Below are positions 34,201 to 46,147 of a stretch of DNA of 64,000 nt, in pieces. This DNA comes from Trichoplax adhaerens (taxonomy: Eukaryota > Placozoa > Uniplacotomia > Trichoplacea > Trichoplacidae): the NCBI RefSeq assembly GCF_000150275.1, contig NW_002060953.1, positions 537,352 through 601,351 of the forward strand, given 5' to 3'. The notes beneath the pieces were generated by a model. The model made no database searches and was not told the origin of the DNA. It saw nothing but the letters and a program-made list of their open reading frames with translations. Made by a program: the position numbers and the translations under genes. The stretch's first letter is position 1. Each line of letters starts with the position of its first letter.

Positions 34201-35392
34201 GATAAATCAAAACTTTTTATTACAAAAGGAAATTGAAGCTGAGGATGAGCTTAATGTTAAATTGATATGTTTACGAGAAAATACTCCCTTGTTTGTGAAT
34301 ATGGAACCAAATCAAAATGGCAAAGTAGAATATATTATTGCTTCCCTAACTTTATGCATAATAATATTAAAGTACTACAATCCTACTCCTTTATTTTTTT
34401 AAGATTACTATCAAAACAGATAATATGGATCTTGCTGGTGACATAATCCAGGGATTAACAACTTTTTTAGGGATCGAGGTTGGAAAAAATTAATTTAAAT
34501 TGATATTAAAATATCTTTGTAGCTGATATCAATCTAATATATGTGATATATTCGAGTATGTATGAAATTATCCTTTTCATTATAAGGACCTGCAAGTTAC
34601 GGCAGATTTTCCAGATTACTTAGGATACCTACGAAGTGTCCTTGAAAAGGTAATCTTGTTGTATATGTCGTTATGTGGTATTTCTAATTTTGTGTTATTA
34701 GGAGTATGGTTGAAACAAAGTATTACTTCATAATTACTACATTATACTATAATAACTAGGTTGATGAATATCACTCGACAAGTGAGAAGCTTACTGCAGA
34801 AATGGCTGATCATTCAAATCTCATTCGAAGTTTAATAGTTAGAGCCGAAGATGCTCGTATAATGGGCGATATGTACGTACTATAGTAATTTCAAAAATCT
34901 TGTAGATGGTTCCCTAAGCTAATTCATTACTAAAAGGCTGTAAAATTCTGAATACTGAGATCAATTTATCCAATGCCATCCCTACTTAGGCTGAACATGA
35001 AAAGAGGCTACATGGAACTAAATACCGTCAATCGCGATCTGATAAGCCAATATAGCATTCGATGTAATAATCATACGGAGCTGTTATCTAATTTAAAGAT
35101 TGTTAATCAAACTATACAGAAAGCGGGAAGGCTAAGAGGTAATATTGCTGCAGTGGAATGATTTAGTGAACAATTATAATTAGTAGTGTTTATCAAGTAT
35201 GCCTTGTTTGTGGAAGTATACGCGTATTACTTGTTACGATATCATTCAAAAGCGCGACAGTAATTTTCTACTATTATCTTCTCTTACAAAGTTGGCAAAT
35301 CTAAAACCCAAGTCATAGCAGCATGCAGAGCCGCAATTAAATCCAATAATATTAGCAGCCTGTTCAAGATTATTAAAGCTGGTTCATCGTAG
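28242..35392 (+). CDS. BBS2: Bardet-Biedl syndrome 2 protein, BBSome subunit
   Basis: BBS2 pairs with BBS7/BBS9 in the BBSome, the membrane-protein carrier of cilia. Exons: 28242-28358, 30883-31101, 31220-31345, 31429-31491, 31712-31789, 31900-32004, 32133-32219, 32326-32403, 32505-32562, 32725-32816, 33060-33167, 33284-33340, 33442-33475, 33578-33641, 33766-33873, 33953-34079, 34190-34324, 34404-34478, 34587-34649, 34760-34872, 34990-35138, 35292-35392. All phases close: 718 residues (human 721). In order: start [21 protein letters not shown]-terminal beta-propeller with [43 protein letters not shown] and [11 protein letters not shown]; coiled coil around [20 protein letters not shown]; then GAE/platform segments ([32 protein letters not shown]); C-terminal helices with [20 protein letters not shown] and [20 protein letters not shown]. 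Intron 1 (2.5 kb) carries a TACAGTA cluster near 30130-30200. The start at 28242 fits the family; an in-frame ATG at 28197 would add 15 residues. Confidence 0.97.
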
Positions 35393-36164
35393 TTATGTGG
35401 GGTGTTGAATAACTCTAATTTGAAAGACAAGCGTACCATTTGTAGGCAGATCCTGTACTAGTATATTTGACTCACATCCTGCATAAGATTCGACCATGAA
35501 AGTCGTAGACTAATTCGCTTTGCTATTCGATTAAGACAGATTGTACAATCCTAACGGTGATTGTCTTGATTTACGGTCAATTTACTAATTTAGACTTGAT
35601 TTTGATGCATGCAATCTTATGCATTTGGATATATGCGGTGCGAACATGTGTTTTACGTCTTCCAATGTCGTTCTGATAGTTCATGGTGTTCGTCTCTACT
35701 CAAATGGTAATTCCTGTGTAGTTGTTTTCAATAACTTTTTCTTTTTTCTATGCTAACTATAACTGTACATGCTTCAGATTTACGCAGTTGAGTTTCGGTT
35801 ATTTTAACCACGCTGATTCATTCGTATAATCTGACATTACAGTATACTGTATAGCATAATGATAATAATAATTATTAATACGATATCACTACTTGAGCAA
35901 ATTTGACCACGAAAGCTACAGCCATAGGCTATCGAAGTATACTATATCTGTTTAGGCGCTTTTAGCAGTCTATGCTTGTAGTATTCGATTTCTATTACGT
36001 ATGCGTACTTTATCATTATAGACTATAATTGCATCCGTAATTTCTATCTGCAATGTATAAAACTACTATCCAAAGTATCCGTACTGACTGTGAGTTAGAA
36101 TTATCGACATTTTTAAAGGTTCTATTGTAAAATACATGTACCGTGTACGCGTATGCGTACAGTT

Positions 36165-36542
36165 ATTGAGTGAATTAACAATAATTATGAATAAATCATA
36201 ATATCATGTGCATTCGAAATACTTTATACAATCTTCAAGATGAGGTAATAACGCTGTCGTGGACGACTGTAAAGTCGTGATAGAGTAAATTAATAATAGT
36301 TATGAAAACAGTCAGTCAAGATATCGTGTGCATTCGATATACTTTATACAATCTTCAATTTCATGGAGGCAAAAGGATATGAGATGAGATAATAACGTTG
36401 TCGTGGACGACTGTAAAATCACTATTGAGTGAATTAGTAATAGTTATGAAAACAGTCAGTCAAGATATCGTGTGCATTCGAAATACTTTATACAATCTTC
36501 AATTTCATGGAGGCAAAAAGGATAAGATGGGGGGGGGGGGGG
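36165..36542. repeat. Three-copy 120-144 bp tandem repeat ending in a G14 run
   Basis: The line ATATCGTGTGCATTCGAAAT recurs at 36201, 36321 and 36465, each followed by ACTTTATACAATCTTCAA. Copies 2 and 3 carry an extra TTTCATGGAGGCAAAAGGAT line, explaining the 144-base second step. All are joined by AACGYTGTCGTGGACGACTG. The array stops at 14 consecutive G (36529-36542), the longest homopolymer noticed in the window. Confidence 0.85.
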
Positions 36543-36559
36543 TAACAACGCTTCTGTAA

Positions 36560-37235
36560 GTGTACATTATGTACCGTACATTGAGTGTACTGTACAGTGT
36601 ACAGCGCGATTAACTTCGGTGGCACTAAGGAAAGTAAACTGTGTAGGCAAAATCAAGCCCAAAGTAGATAAAAATCTTATAGATATCGATTTTGAACAGG
36701 AGTGTTGACAAATTGCAACTTTTAATTTTCGACGCCATCTTGCCATCGAAGTTAATTCATGGCGTTGTTGTACAATGTACAGTACTGAGCAGTACAGTAC
36801 ACTGAGTATAGTGAACACTGTGAGTACTGTACTGTAGTCAGTGTACAGTACGTACTGTACTGTACTGTAGATAGAATTTTACAATGTACAGTACAGTACA
36901 GTACAGTACTGAGCAGTACAGTACTGTACACTGAGTACAGTACAGTACTGTACAGTACTGTATAGTGAACACTGTGACGACAGTACAGTACTGTATACTG
37001 TACTATACACTGTACTGTACTGTACAGTGTACAGTACTGTACTAGCGGACAGTGTAGTCAGTGTACAGTACGTACTGTAGATAGAACTTTACAATGTACA
37101 GTACTGAGCAGTACAGTACACTGAGTATAGCGAACACTGTGACGACAGTACAGTATACAGTACGCTGTACTGTACTGTACTAGCGGACAGTGTAGTCAGT
37201 GTACAGTACGTACTGTAGATAAAACTTTACAATCA
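36560..37235. repeat. Complex TACAGTAC palindromic array
   Basis: About 650 bp built from GTACAGTACTGTAC-like palindromes interleaved with longer repeated lines: TAGATAGAACTTTACAATG (about 36868, 37078, 37218), CTGAGCAGTACAGTAC (three times), and GTGAACACTGTGACGACAG-type lines. It is effectively a higher-order repeat. Open frames here (for example 36567-36818 on the minus strand) are repeat artefacts. Confidence 0.9.
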
Positions 37236-38085
37236 GATGTTTAAAATACGCGCCCACCAATCAGAGAAGATCACTGAAAGCGAACTACCAATAACAATGA
37301 AGCTCGTTTGGCGGTATTTTTAAGTGGGATAACGGCCAAATCTGTCAATGAAAAAAAATTTGCACGCCAATTCAGAAAAATAAGAGGTTGTAGTCGCTTC
37401 GTTTTGTTGCTATGGCGGAATCGGAGTCAAGACGAAAATATCAACACCAAACAGTTGGCATTCTTCTGACATTCATTTAGCCAAAGTTCTATAGAGTCTG
37501 TCTATGGTGTATGCCGTAATCAACAGTTTAATACTTGTATTTATTGTCGATATTAGTACTGTATCAATGAAAGTTGAGGAAAATTGACGCAGTAAAGTTG
37601 GAAAGCTCGGTTATTGAATCGCTGCGTTTTTACTGTATAGTTATGATTACAGGCAATGATTTAAGAGGAAAAAAAAATGAAGGATACAGTACCCTGAGCT
37701 TTGTCTCTATTCGTATTCAATGATTATTCTCCAATGCTCACTGCTTATATAAAATAAAATTAAAATGGAGCAGGATGATTAGACATGCCATTTTCATATT
37801 TTGATACTCATTGAAACGAGATAGTCCAAACTCCCACCATGTACTTTATCGAAATAGTCAAATACTGTACAGTAGTATGCCTGGAATTATTTTTCTGACG
37901 TTTAGTAATAGAAGGTAAAGAGAGATGGCATAAAATGGAGCTGATCGTTTAGCTAAGTAAAAGTAATTTATCAAAAGCTACTAAAAAAAATGTTATTCTG
38001 GCATTTTTTTACTCGCTCCTAGTATCCATTTATTAACTACAAGCCCCTGCTACAATACTGTACAGTAATTTTGCGCTTTGAAGAA

Positions 38086-38433
38086 ATGCTGCAGTCAAGC
38101 TGTTGCCTATTGCTTCAGTGTTTTCAACACTTTGAGCAAGTCAATCTGCGTCACATGAGTGTGCATGAGTGGAACGCGCTGACGTGCTCATCTATTGTCC
38201 GATACGAGTGTACGTACGACGGTACAACGTACGCGCTTGAGCTGACGCTAGGCCTACTGTCTTGTGGTCATTACACACCATCGCACCAGTGGTTCCCCTC
38301 CATTTTCTCTTGGCTCTCTTACTACCTGGTGTGCTCGACGCGGTACGCGCCATTTTCACTACACTGTAGTCATTTCTCTATCAATTTGAGACATCGATTG
38401 CGTCTAAGAACTTTTTGCTTGCCTCTTGCGTAA
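38086..38433 (+). CDS. Unassigned 116-codon open frame
   Basis: Starts MLQSSCCLLLQCFQHFEQVN and ends RTFCLPLA. It is unusually rich in Cys, His, Ser and Tyr for a chance frame, and the DNA has more CpG than its surroundings (ACGTACGACG and ACGTACGCGC near 38212-38235). No known domain, no homologue recalled, and no flanking exon evident. Chance or a CpG-rich regulatory patch is as likely as a gene. Confidence 0.2.
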   Translation: MLQSSCCLLLQCFQHFEQVNLRHMSVHEWNALTCSSIVRYECTYDGTTYALELTLGLLSCGHYTPSHQWFPSIFSWLSYYLVCSTRYAPFSLHCSHFSINLRHRLRLRTFCLPLA

Positions 38434-38899
38434 TCTTCTCTTCCTACACTGGACTTCCTTTGAATAATTTGCATTTACTTTATTCCTACTTATCCTAGTT
38501 AATCTCTTTGCTATGGATACTCTTCATTCCCTTGGGTAAGTTGAAAGTCAATCATGACCTAATCTTGTCTCTCTCTATTTTTTTTTTCCAATTCAAAAAT
38601 CCCATTTTTCACTGTCTCTCCATCGACTCAGTAAGCTCCTTGAGATAGCATGCATAATGCGTTGTAGTAGCTCAGTGAAAAAATGGCGTTTTGAAATTGG
38701 AACATAGACAATGTTATTTCTAATGATTGCGCCTATTTTACCCACATCATATTGTTAAACTGCAACTTGTTAGTGTCAAAAAGAATAGTCTATTTCTTCT
38801 TCTTTCCTTGACTTGACTTTTCATGGTCAAGGATGTTCTTTCAATCAAGGTGTGACTAATTGGACAGGGATCAAACAATTTTATTCCACTCCTTGTCTT

Positions 38900-39620
38900 T
38901 CACTAGCTTACACATTGTGGGTGCTCTATGGTATAGCAATGCTCTTTCCTTCAAAGCGAAATTAAAATGCTCTTACATTTTTATTCGCTCCTTGACATTC
39001 AGTGATGTATTTGTTAAAAATGACGAGTTGATGAATAAACAGCGAGCGGACTAACAACCAAGTTAGTTCATAGCTCATACCGTGATAAGTCAGTGTCAAC
39101 ATATTCACCCGCTGTAGAAATTTTTGAGTTATCGTATCCTTTACCCTGCCTTGCAAAGAGTAAAACTGATTCGATCATTTCATTGGCAGCAATTTAGTCC
39201 TGAAATTGAACATGTCATCATTCAACACATTACTGATGCAGTGATCAGTATTTTCTTCCATCCGGTTCTTTAAACACATTATTATTGGAAGTTTTATTTA
39301 TTTCATGACCGGTACTGCAGCTCAGACCATGGACGAGTTTCTGAAATTGACCATGTGATCATCAACATAGTATAGGGTTGTCACTATTTTCTTCCATCTT
39401 ATTCCATTCCATTACTATGGATCAATTTACAGCATTTCATTGATGACGATGATGTGGTCATCAGCCTTTCCTCCCATCTAGCCATCTTTCTCATGCTAGA
39501 GATGATCAGTTTATTTTCTTCCTAGTATTTCCTCTCATACAGGGCTATAGTTATTCCTAAAATTGATCACTTGATCATCTTTTAATGGACGTAGTAGTTA
39601 TGGCAGGGATTTTCTAAAAA
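38900..39620. repeat. Degenerate ~120-140 bp repeat
   Basis: Lines such as CTGAAATTGACCATGTGATCATCA followed within 30-40 bases by ATTTTCTTCCATC recur near 39200, 39340, 39440 and 39555, with strong divergence. Seen by eye only, so boundaries are approximate. Confidence 0.4.
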
Positions 39621-39907
39621 TCGAAAAAGAAATCTTAGAATTTGATTTTTCAAAGTCCTTGAGAGTATTCACAGAATCTACACTATCGATTTCATATGAA
39701 GGCCATGCGGTGGGAGCACTCTATTTTGGATAATTCCGATCTTATTTGATATTCATAATGACTGATCTTTACTCATCATTCACTCTTCATGCAACCATCC
39801 AAGATTTTTACCATGCTTATGTAGCGAAATGTTGACCTGTAGTTTGCTCAATTTTAATCCTACTCCATAGTACGGTTGCGGGTCATCTCTGAAACTTTCT
39901 GATGTTG

Positions 39908-40728
39908 CTAAATAAAAATAGATCGCCATGTTAATAGTGTGCTAGAAGAAAATGCGATAGTTATTTTAGAATGAGCACAATCCCTTGTAGTTTTTGACAT
40001 TTGGTTCGCACTTGAATTCTCATTTTGTTGATCAACTGACAAAGTGTTAAAATTACTAATTTTGTGGAGTTGTTTGCACCGACTATGCACCGCCAATTCT
40101 TGATGATATTTCCCAATGATTTTATAATTATGCAACCGCTCCTGCAAAATGCTTACCATGATTTTTGTTACACTAGTTTGCTGACAAGCATACTCTTCGA
40201 CATATAATATAGTCAATATCAATATTTTATGACAATGTCTGTGCTTGCCCAGAATTTACGTATCTGAAGGATGTATAATTGCCAACTAATTTCCCTTGAT
40301 ATGATAGTAATAGATATGATTTGCGTAAATCATTAAATAGAACTTTCTTAGATACAGCTCTATTAACGTTTCTAATAATACTCTGCAGAAATTTCGATCG
40401 GAAAATGACTGTAGAATTGGAATCGAAGACGATAAACAAAAGTTGATGCTGATATGTTTACCTTGCGAGCATAAATGTGTATTGAACAGCTTTCTCAATA
40501 TAATATAGCGCAGTCGATCTACCTCGCCATTAGCCTTATCGCTTGTCCTGTATACTGTACGATGCTACGTTGATCACCATTTTTGATCACGTATAACACA
40601 GTTACATGAAAAGATAATTATAATAATTGTTATCTACATTCTTATACGCGTATCGATAGTGCAACAGTATACGAATACGTCATTAAATCTTTCTTTACTG
40701 TATGTACCAAAGCCAATACTAACGCCAT
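39908..40728 (-). CDS. Unrecognised four-exon gene divergent from Myb
   Basis: Exons, high to low: 40728-40673, 40547-40462, 40408-40260, 40180-39908. All four join in phase to 187 residues with normal splice signals (GTATAC, GTAAAC, GTAAAT donors; TACAG, TACAG, GTCAG acceptors). The first exon (MALVLALVHTVKKDLMTYS) is the least certain. The middle is a run of likely amphipathic helices, for example VDRLRYIILRKLFN, FRSKFLQSIIRNVNRAVSKK and VSILQERLHNYKIIGKYHQE; the tail is Ser/Asn/Thr-rich. No membrane segment beyond the weakly hydrophobic start and no catalytic motif. I do not recognise the family; the all-helical make-up would suit a small subunit of a larger complex. Its ATG lies 16 bases from the Myb ATG on the other strand, so their transcripts probably overlap or share one promoter. 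Confidence 0.55.
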
Positions 40729-40744
40729 TTTGGGGGTTTTTATC

Positions 40745-43700
40745 ATGTTTAGAAGTAGCTGTGGCAGTGGAGACGAAGATGATGACGATGGCACGTTTAA
40801 TTCGTCTGCTTCATTACCCGATGACTCGTGTCGCAAGAAGTGCAAGAATAAGACGCGATGGACTAAAGAAGAAGTAAGTCCGCCTTATGTATTAAATTAA
40901 TTATACTTAAATAAAGTATACTAATAGAGTTGATTACTAATACAGAATTGTAACTTGGAGTCAGCTTGTATCTCGATATCATAGAGGGAAACAGATACAT
41001 GCTGCATAACGATTGTTTGCTTACTCGTATTCCATCTTGATCATATGCATTCTTATTCGTATTTATTTTTAAGAATTCTGGTTTGTTTCACCAATGACAA
41101 CAAATTTATAGATTCTGTAACGTAATCAGCTTTCAATCGTATTTTTGCTTCCATAAATGTCACTCTAAATTATAATACTAATGCTAAAGGATGAAAAGTT
41201 GAAACGATACGTTCACGTACATAAAGACAATTGGCGATCTGTGGCTGATAATTTTACTGATAGATCGGAATTGCAATGTCAGCATCGCTGGCAAAAAGTT
41301 CTTAATCCTGAACTTATTAAAGGACCATGGACGAAGGAAGTAAGCATACGCTCGTATATATTACTTGCAGCAAGTTTAAGAATATTGATAATAATTTTGT
41401 AAACTGCTACAGTGACATACTATAGTAACTCACTTTCATACTCTCATTAGGAAGACGAAAAGATCGTACAACTTGTACATCAGTATGGTCCTAAACGTTG
41501 GTCGTTAATAGCAGAAAAGTTGCAGGGAAGAATTGGAAAGCAATGTCGAGAAAGGTATATTTACTAGAGATAGGATCATCGCCGACATACCATTTCTATA
41601 CTATTATGGTGCATATAGGTTGTAACGATGTCTTATGCTATACATATATTACTAGATGGCACAATCACCTTAATCCTGACATAAAGAAATCGGCTTGGAC
41701 TCAAGAAGAAGATCAAATTATATACGAATCGCATAAAAAGTTAGGAAATCGTTGGGCAGAAATTGCAAAATTACTCCCTGGAAGGTTAAAAATTATGTTA
41801 AAATTAGTTTTGAGATTAGCGCCAATAAAACATCATGCACTATAATCGTATATACGTATACGAGTACTGTATATGATGGACACAATTCTTATAGTTTTTT
41901 TTTTTTATGATGGGTATGGAAATTTATTACTGATCAATTCATTCGGCTTCGTGTACAACTTTTAGAACTGATAATGCTATCAAGAATCACTGGAATTCGT
42001 CGATGAAAAGAAAGATCCATGTATACGAACAGAGATCAAGAGATGCACTAATACGCCGTCACGGTAGCCAGAGAAATTCTAATCGAACCCATATTGTGAG
42101 TAAAATACAGCACAGTACTGTATACTGTACATCGTAATTTTTGTGTCTTGCTTTGAAAGCAATACTTGATAGCAATCGTCTAAGTTTATACTGGCCAATG
42201 CCGTGTGATGTTGATGACAATGGCTTCGAATTTTAAAAAATTGTTGCTAAATTATATGTACATTATATACAGTATTAATGAATTGATATTTCCGTCTATC
42301 TGCCCATGTATATGTGAATATCTACTATTGCTTATGTGGTATATAGTTTGACACATCGATGCAATCAACTGCTGAACAACAGAAACATTATCGAAAAGGT
42401 TACATTGATAGTATTCCATTTATAAAGTTATTTATACATAGTATGAGACTAATTCCTTTCGAAATTTTATTTCTTGATTGTAGAAATGAGTAAACCTTAC
42501 AAAAAAGTTACGATAATCGGAAATGGTCCTGATAAAGAAAATACAAGTCAAATTTATAACGTACAGACTGTGAGTAATAATTCGTCATCCAGCAATAAAC
42601 AGCCGCACCCATTACAACCGATTGGTAGTGTAACTCCTGTTAGACCTTCACAGCAACTTGTTGGCGAAGAAAATGTTGATTTAGCAGATATGTTGTCTCC
42701 TTTTAAAGGTATAAATTTTATCCACTTCAAACATTTCATTGTCTGTGAAACATGTATTGCGATGATGACCTGACTATTTAATGGACTAAAAATTTTATCG
42801 TCTAATGATGATATTAACAGGCCTACCGTCAGACCTTCATAATGAAGTTTTATTTGATATTGATGCTTCTGGATGGGATATTAATGCTTTCGATTGCTTT
42901 GGCGTAAGCACGCCTTATTCGTCTGAAAAGAGAAAACTATCAAAAAGGAAAGCATCCCCTTTTAATATGGCGAAGTTGAATTCCCCTGGTGCTACGGGTT
43001 GGTATAATAAGAATTAAGACATAATCTACTGCCATGATTTGTATTAAAATACTAGCTTTCGTAAATATTATTTTCTTGCTTATTTAGAATTTAGATTTAA
43101 CGGACATTTACTAGCAGGCCTTCAAAGTCCACCTGGGTAACGTATTTTCCAATTATAAGATCTGTTCGTCATCTGTAATCGTTTTCGTGATTTATTAACA
43201 GATTGACTATGTCTAGGCTCATCCCAATGTCATCACCGGTAATATCACGATTTACGACACCTCGAATTTTACGAAGAGCGAAGAGAAAGAAGCATGTATC
43301 CGTACTATCACAGTCTTATCCTAATAAAAAAAGTGAATACTTCTCAATAGAGTAGTAGCAATGCATTACAACTCGAATTTTATTTTTTACTGACCAAGTT
43401 GACTTTATTCATATACTATACTGAGGTGATAATTGTTAGCTATATTGTCGAATTCGGTTAACATATTGATATCAATATTGTATCAACCTTAACGTCACTT
43501 ACAGCGATCAGCTCTCTCAGACAGGACAAACCTATCTCTGGAACAAAATTCATCCATTATTAGTGCTAAAGGAAGGAATGATATTTCATTTGCGACGCCT
43601 CTTAAGAGTACTCCGATAAAGTCTTTGCCCTTTTCTCCGTCACAATTTTTAAACAGCCCAGATACGTTATCAAAAAATTATGATAGCCATGCGTTGGATT

Positions 43701-45059
43701 CTTCTGCAGGTATTAATAATAATAATGAACAAGATTAGTATTACTGTACTGTATTATGAACAACTTATTGATATAAAATAAAGTATGATATTGTCAGTAG
43801 AGTACTAAGTCTGTATAAAAACAATTCTTTTTTATAGTTTTTCTGAATGCTTCCACTCCGGTAAATTCCTCCCAGCTAAGTGGTATTGAGTATACTGATA
43901 CTAGAGATGGCAGACTAGAAACGCCAGTTCTAATAAAATCACTGCTTGATGCTGCGCCTCGGACGCCAACTCCTTTCAAGACTTCATTTCGTCAGCTGGA
44001 ACAGCAAGGGGGCAAAGTTGAGAAATTGGTAATCATCAATTTCGCTATAAATAATTTGGAGTGACTTTAAATATGAATTGATCAGTGTATCTTTGCCAAC
44101 ATTTTCAGACCCCTGGCAATGGTAGCTTTATTGATGATTTTAATGACTTGATCTTAAATGATGCCTCAGCTGCATTTGCTATGGATTCTCCGTTAATAAC
44201 GAGCAAAAAAACACGCAGTGTTAGAAAGTTGATAAGAACTCCTGGAAATGATAATATGTGTAAGAAATTTGACAAAGCCCTATGCGTCAGGTTATTCAAA
44301 TCTCCTCCAAAGCAAGAATCAAAATCGCGTACAAGCAATAAGAACTCAGCAACATCCAGTCAGCTAGAGGATTTGGTAAAATTTCATGTTCCTAGGCACT
44401 ACTAGATGTCGGATCTTATAATTACTTTGATACCTGCATGGATTCTAAGATATTTAGCATGCCCATCGGCTTAGCTATTATTCATTATTTTAAGTTTTTT
44501 TTACTTTTAATATCCACGTGTTGTTCTACTGCAAATTGATTGATGGAAGGACTCACAATAATTGTATAATAGGACGAGATTATTGATTTCTCATTGATAA
44601 CACAAGATCGAAATTCAAACGCAAACGAAGCCAATACTAGTTCATCCTCAAGCTTTATAATACCAGGCTTGTCACAGACGGTAAGTATAGTATTGTATGT
44701 ATTTTATTGTGGTAACTGAGGTATTCTGATAAACAGGAATAGAGAGATGATCATCTTTGATTTATCTGTAGAAATCCCAAGACGGATGTAACTTTGTTAA
44801 AGGTAAAATGCAACAAGAAACGCCAATAAAGCCGTGTGGAAAGGTAATGTCTTTTTTGTTTCTTGCTAGCTACCAGTAAGTAAGCGTTGTTATAAGTCTA
44901 ATTGATTGCGCCTGTATTTTATACGAACAGATGAATGCTTTGCCTAGTATTGCTTGGGAGGCTGTCGTATACGGACAAACTCCAGATCAGAAATTGATTA
45001 CGGAACAAGCTAAGCAGTTTTTACAGGAAAATTGTAAACCAAGATCCCTTCGTTTATAA
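40745..45059 (+). CDS. MYBL: Myb transcription factor (three-repeat, A/B/c-Myb family)
   Basis: Sequence-specific nuclear activator controlling cell-cycle genes. Exons: 40745-40873, 41190-41339, 41451-41554, 41656-41784, 41966-42095, 42347-42398, 42484-42708, 42821-42997, 43088-43136, 43202-43295, 43505-43709, 43838-44028, 44109-44375, 44573-44680, 44772-44843, 44931-45059; about 736 residues. An acidic start (GSGDEDDDDG) precedes R1 (TRWTKEEDEKLKRYV), R2 (GPWTKEEDEKIVQLVHQYGP) and R3 (KKSAWTQEEDQIIYESHKKL, RTDNAIKNHW). Farther on are FNGHLLAGLQSP, a basic patch (RRAKRKK), KSLPFSPSQFL (a B-Myb-like phosphosite motif), APRTPTPFKTSF, and a C-terminal WEAVVYGQTPDQKLITEQAK. The last matches the B-Myb segment that binds the LIN9-LIN52 MuvB core, so this is closest in make-up to MYBL2. 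The exon 10 donor could be 43295 or 43301. The symbol is family-level. Confidence 0.93.
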
Positions 45060-45948
45060 TCGTTAGACTGCACCTTGCGTTCGTTAGCCATCCATATCAC
45101 AACTGAACGTTAAAACACATAATTTAAAATATGAATTCATTTTATATGACTTTAGAATGATGTAGTATGTGGACGGATATGGTAAAATTTGTGTCCATTT
45201 TTACATGACCATTAATACTTTGTTGTATATACTATCTCTTTGCCTTACTTTAGATGCAGACTATCTACTCTTATCGCTATGTATTTTTTGCAAGACTATT
45301 TTAAAGCTCATAAAATGTTAGTTTTCATTTACTTTTAGCTCTGAGACAATTACACTATATTACCCTGTTACCAAGAAATTAATGTTGTTATCAGCGCAGT
45401 TACTTGTGTATTAGTATATGAATTGCGTTTACGGTGCTAGTGCAGGTGTAAAAAATACTTTTAGTTATAACTGCTAGTGAAACTAATCTGGATATCGTTG
45501 AACGTTTCGTTGATGAAAACTTTGGTTAGATTTAGTTTAGAAATACGTTATGCATTGTATGGCGTATTTCATTATGCATATATATTATGGATTTACTCTA
45601 AAGCGACTGCAATAGCCACAAGTACATAATGTAAAACTGTATTGGATACTAAGAAATATGAAAGTATTTATAATTGACCGTCAAGTACCATACGTATTTG
45701 CATGTTGTAAATAATCTTGTAAATATATATTTTGTTATGCAATGACGTTATTCATTTAAAATTTTTGTTCAATGTTATGCACACTAAGTTGAATAGGTAT
45801 TCTTGTTGAAGTATTGATAATATTGATTATAGATAAGAATAAAATTACCTTGCTACAATTTGTGCCAATTGAATGAAGACGTTAGAGATTATTTGCCTTG
45901 TAGTTGAAATTGAAAAATGATACTATTGTAGGACTTTGTACAGTAGAA

Positions 45949-46147
45949 AAAGGCTACGATGCAGCATAGTCTTTTTATTGTTACTCTAGTAAGCTAGATG
46001 AAAGTGAAGGGAGGCAAAAGTTTAATTTATCCTAACGTTGAAATTTGAAATTGATATCGGAAGAGTGTTGTAGACAAAAGGTTACGATGCAGCATAGTCT
46101 TTTTATTGTTACTCTAGTAAACTAGATGAAAGTGAAGGGAGGCAAAT
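45949..46147. repeat. 128-bp offset direct duplication
   Basis: About 72 nearly identical bases containing GATGCAGCATAGTCTTTTTA and AGATGAAAGTGAAGGGAGGC occur at 45949-46021 and 46076-46147, offset by about 128. The spacer between them is un-repeated. Confidence 0.9.

Larger units (their letters stand above)
35393..39907. other. 4.5-kb intergenic DNA with several repeat blocks
   Basis: Begins with the BBS2 3' UTR. Repeat blocks at 36165-36542, 36560-37235 and about 38900-39600 are listed separately. Between them (37236-38880) the sequence is unique, with a 116-residue open frame at 38086-38433 that I could not assign. No RNA gene seen. Confidence 0.5.
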
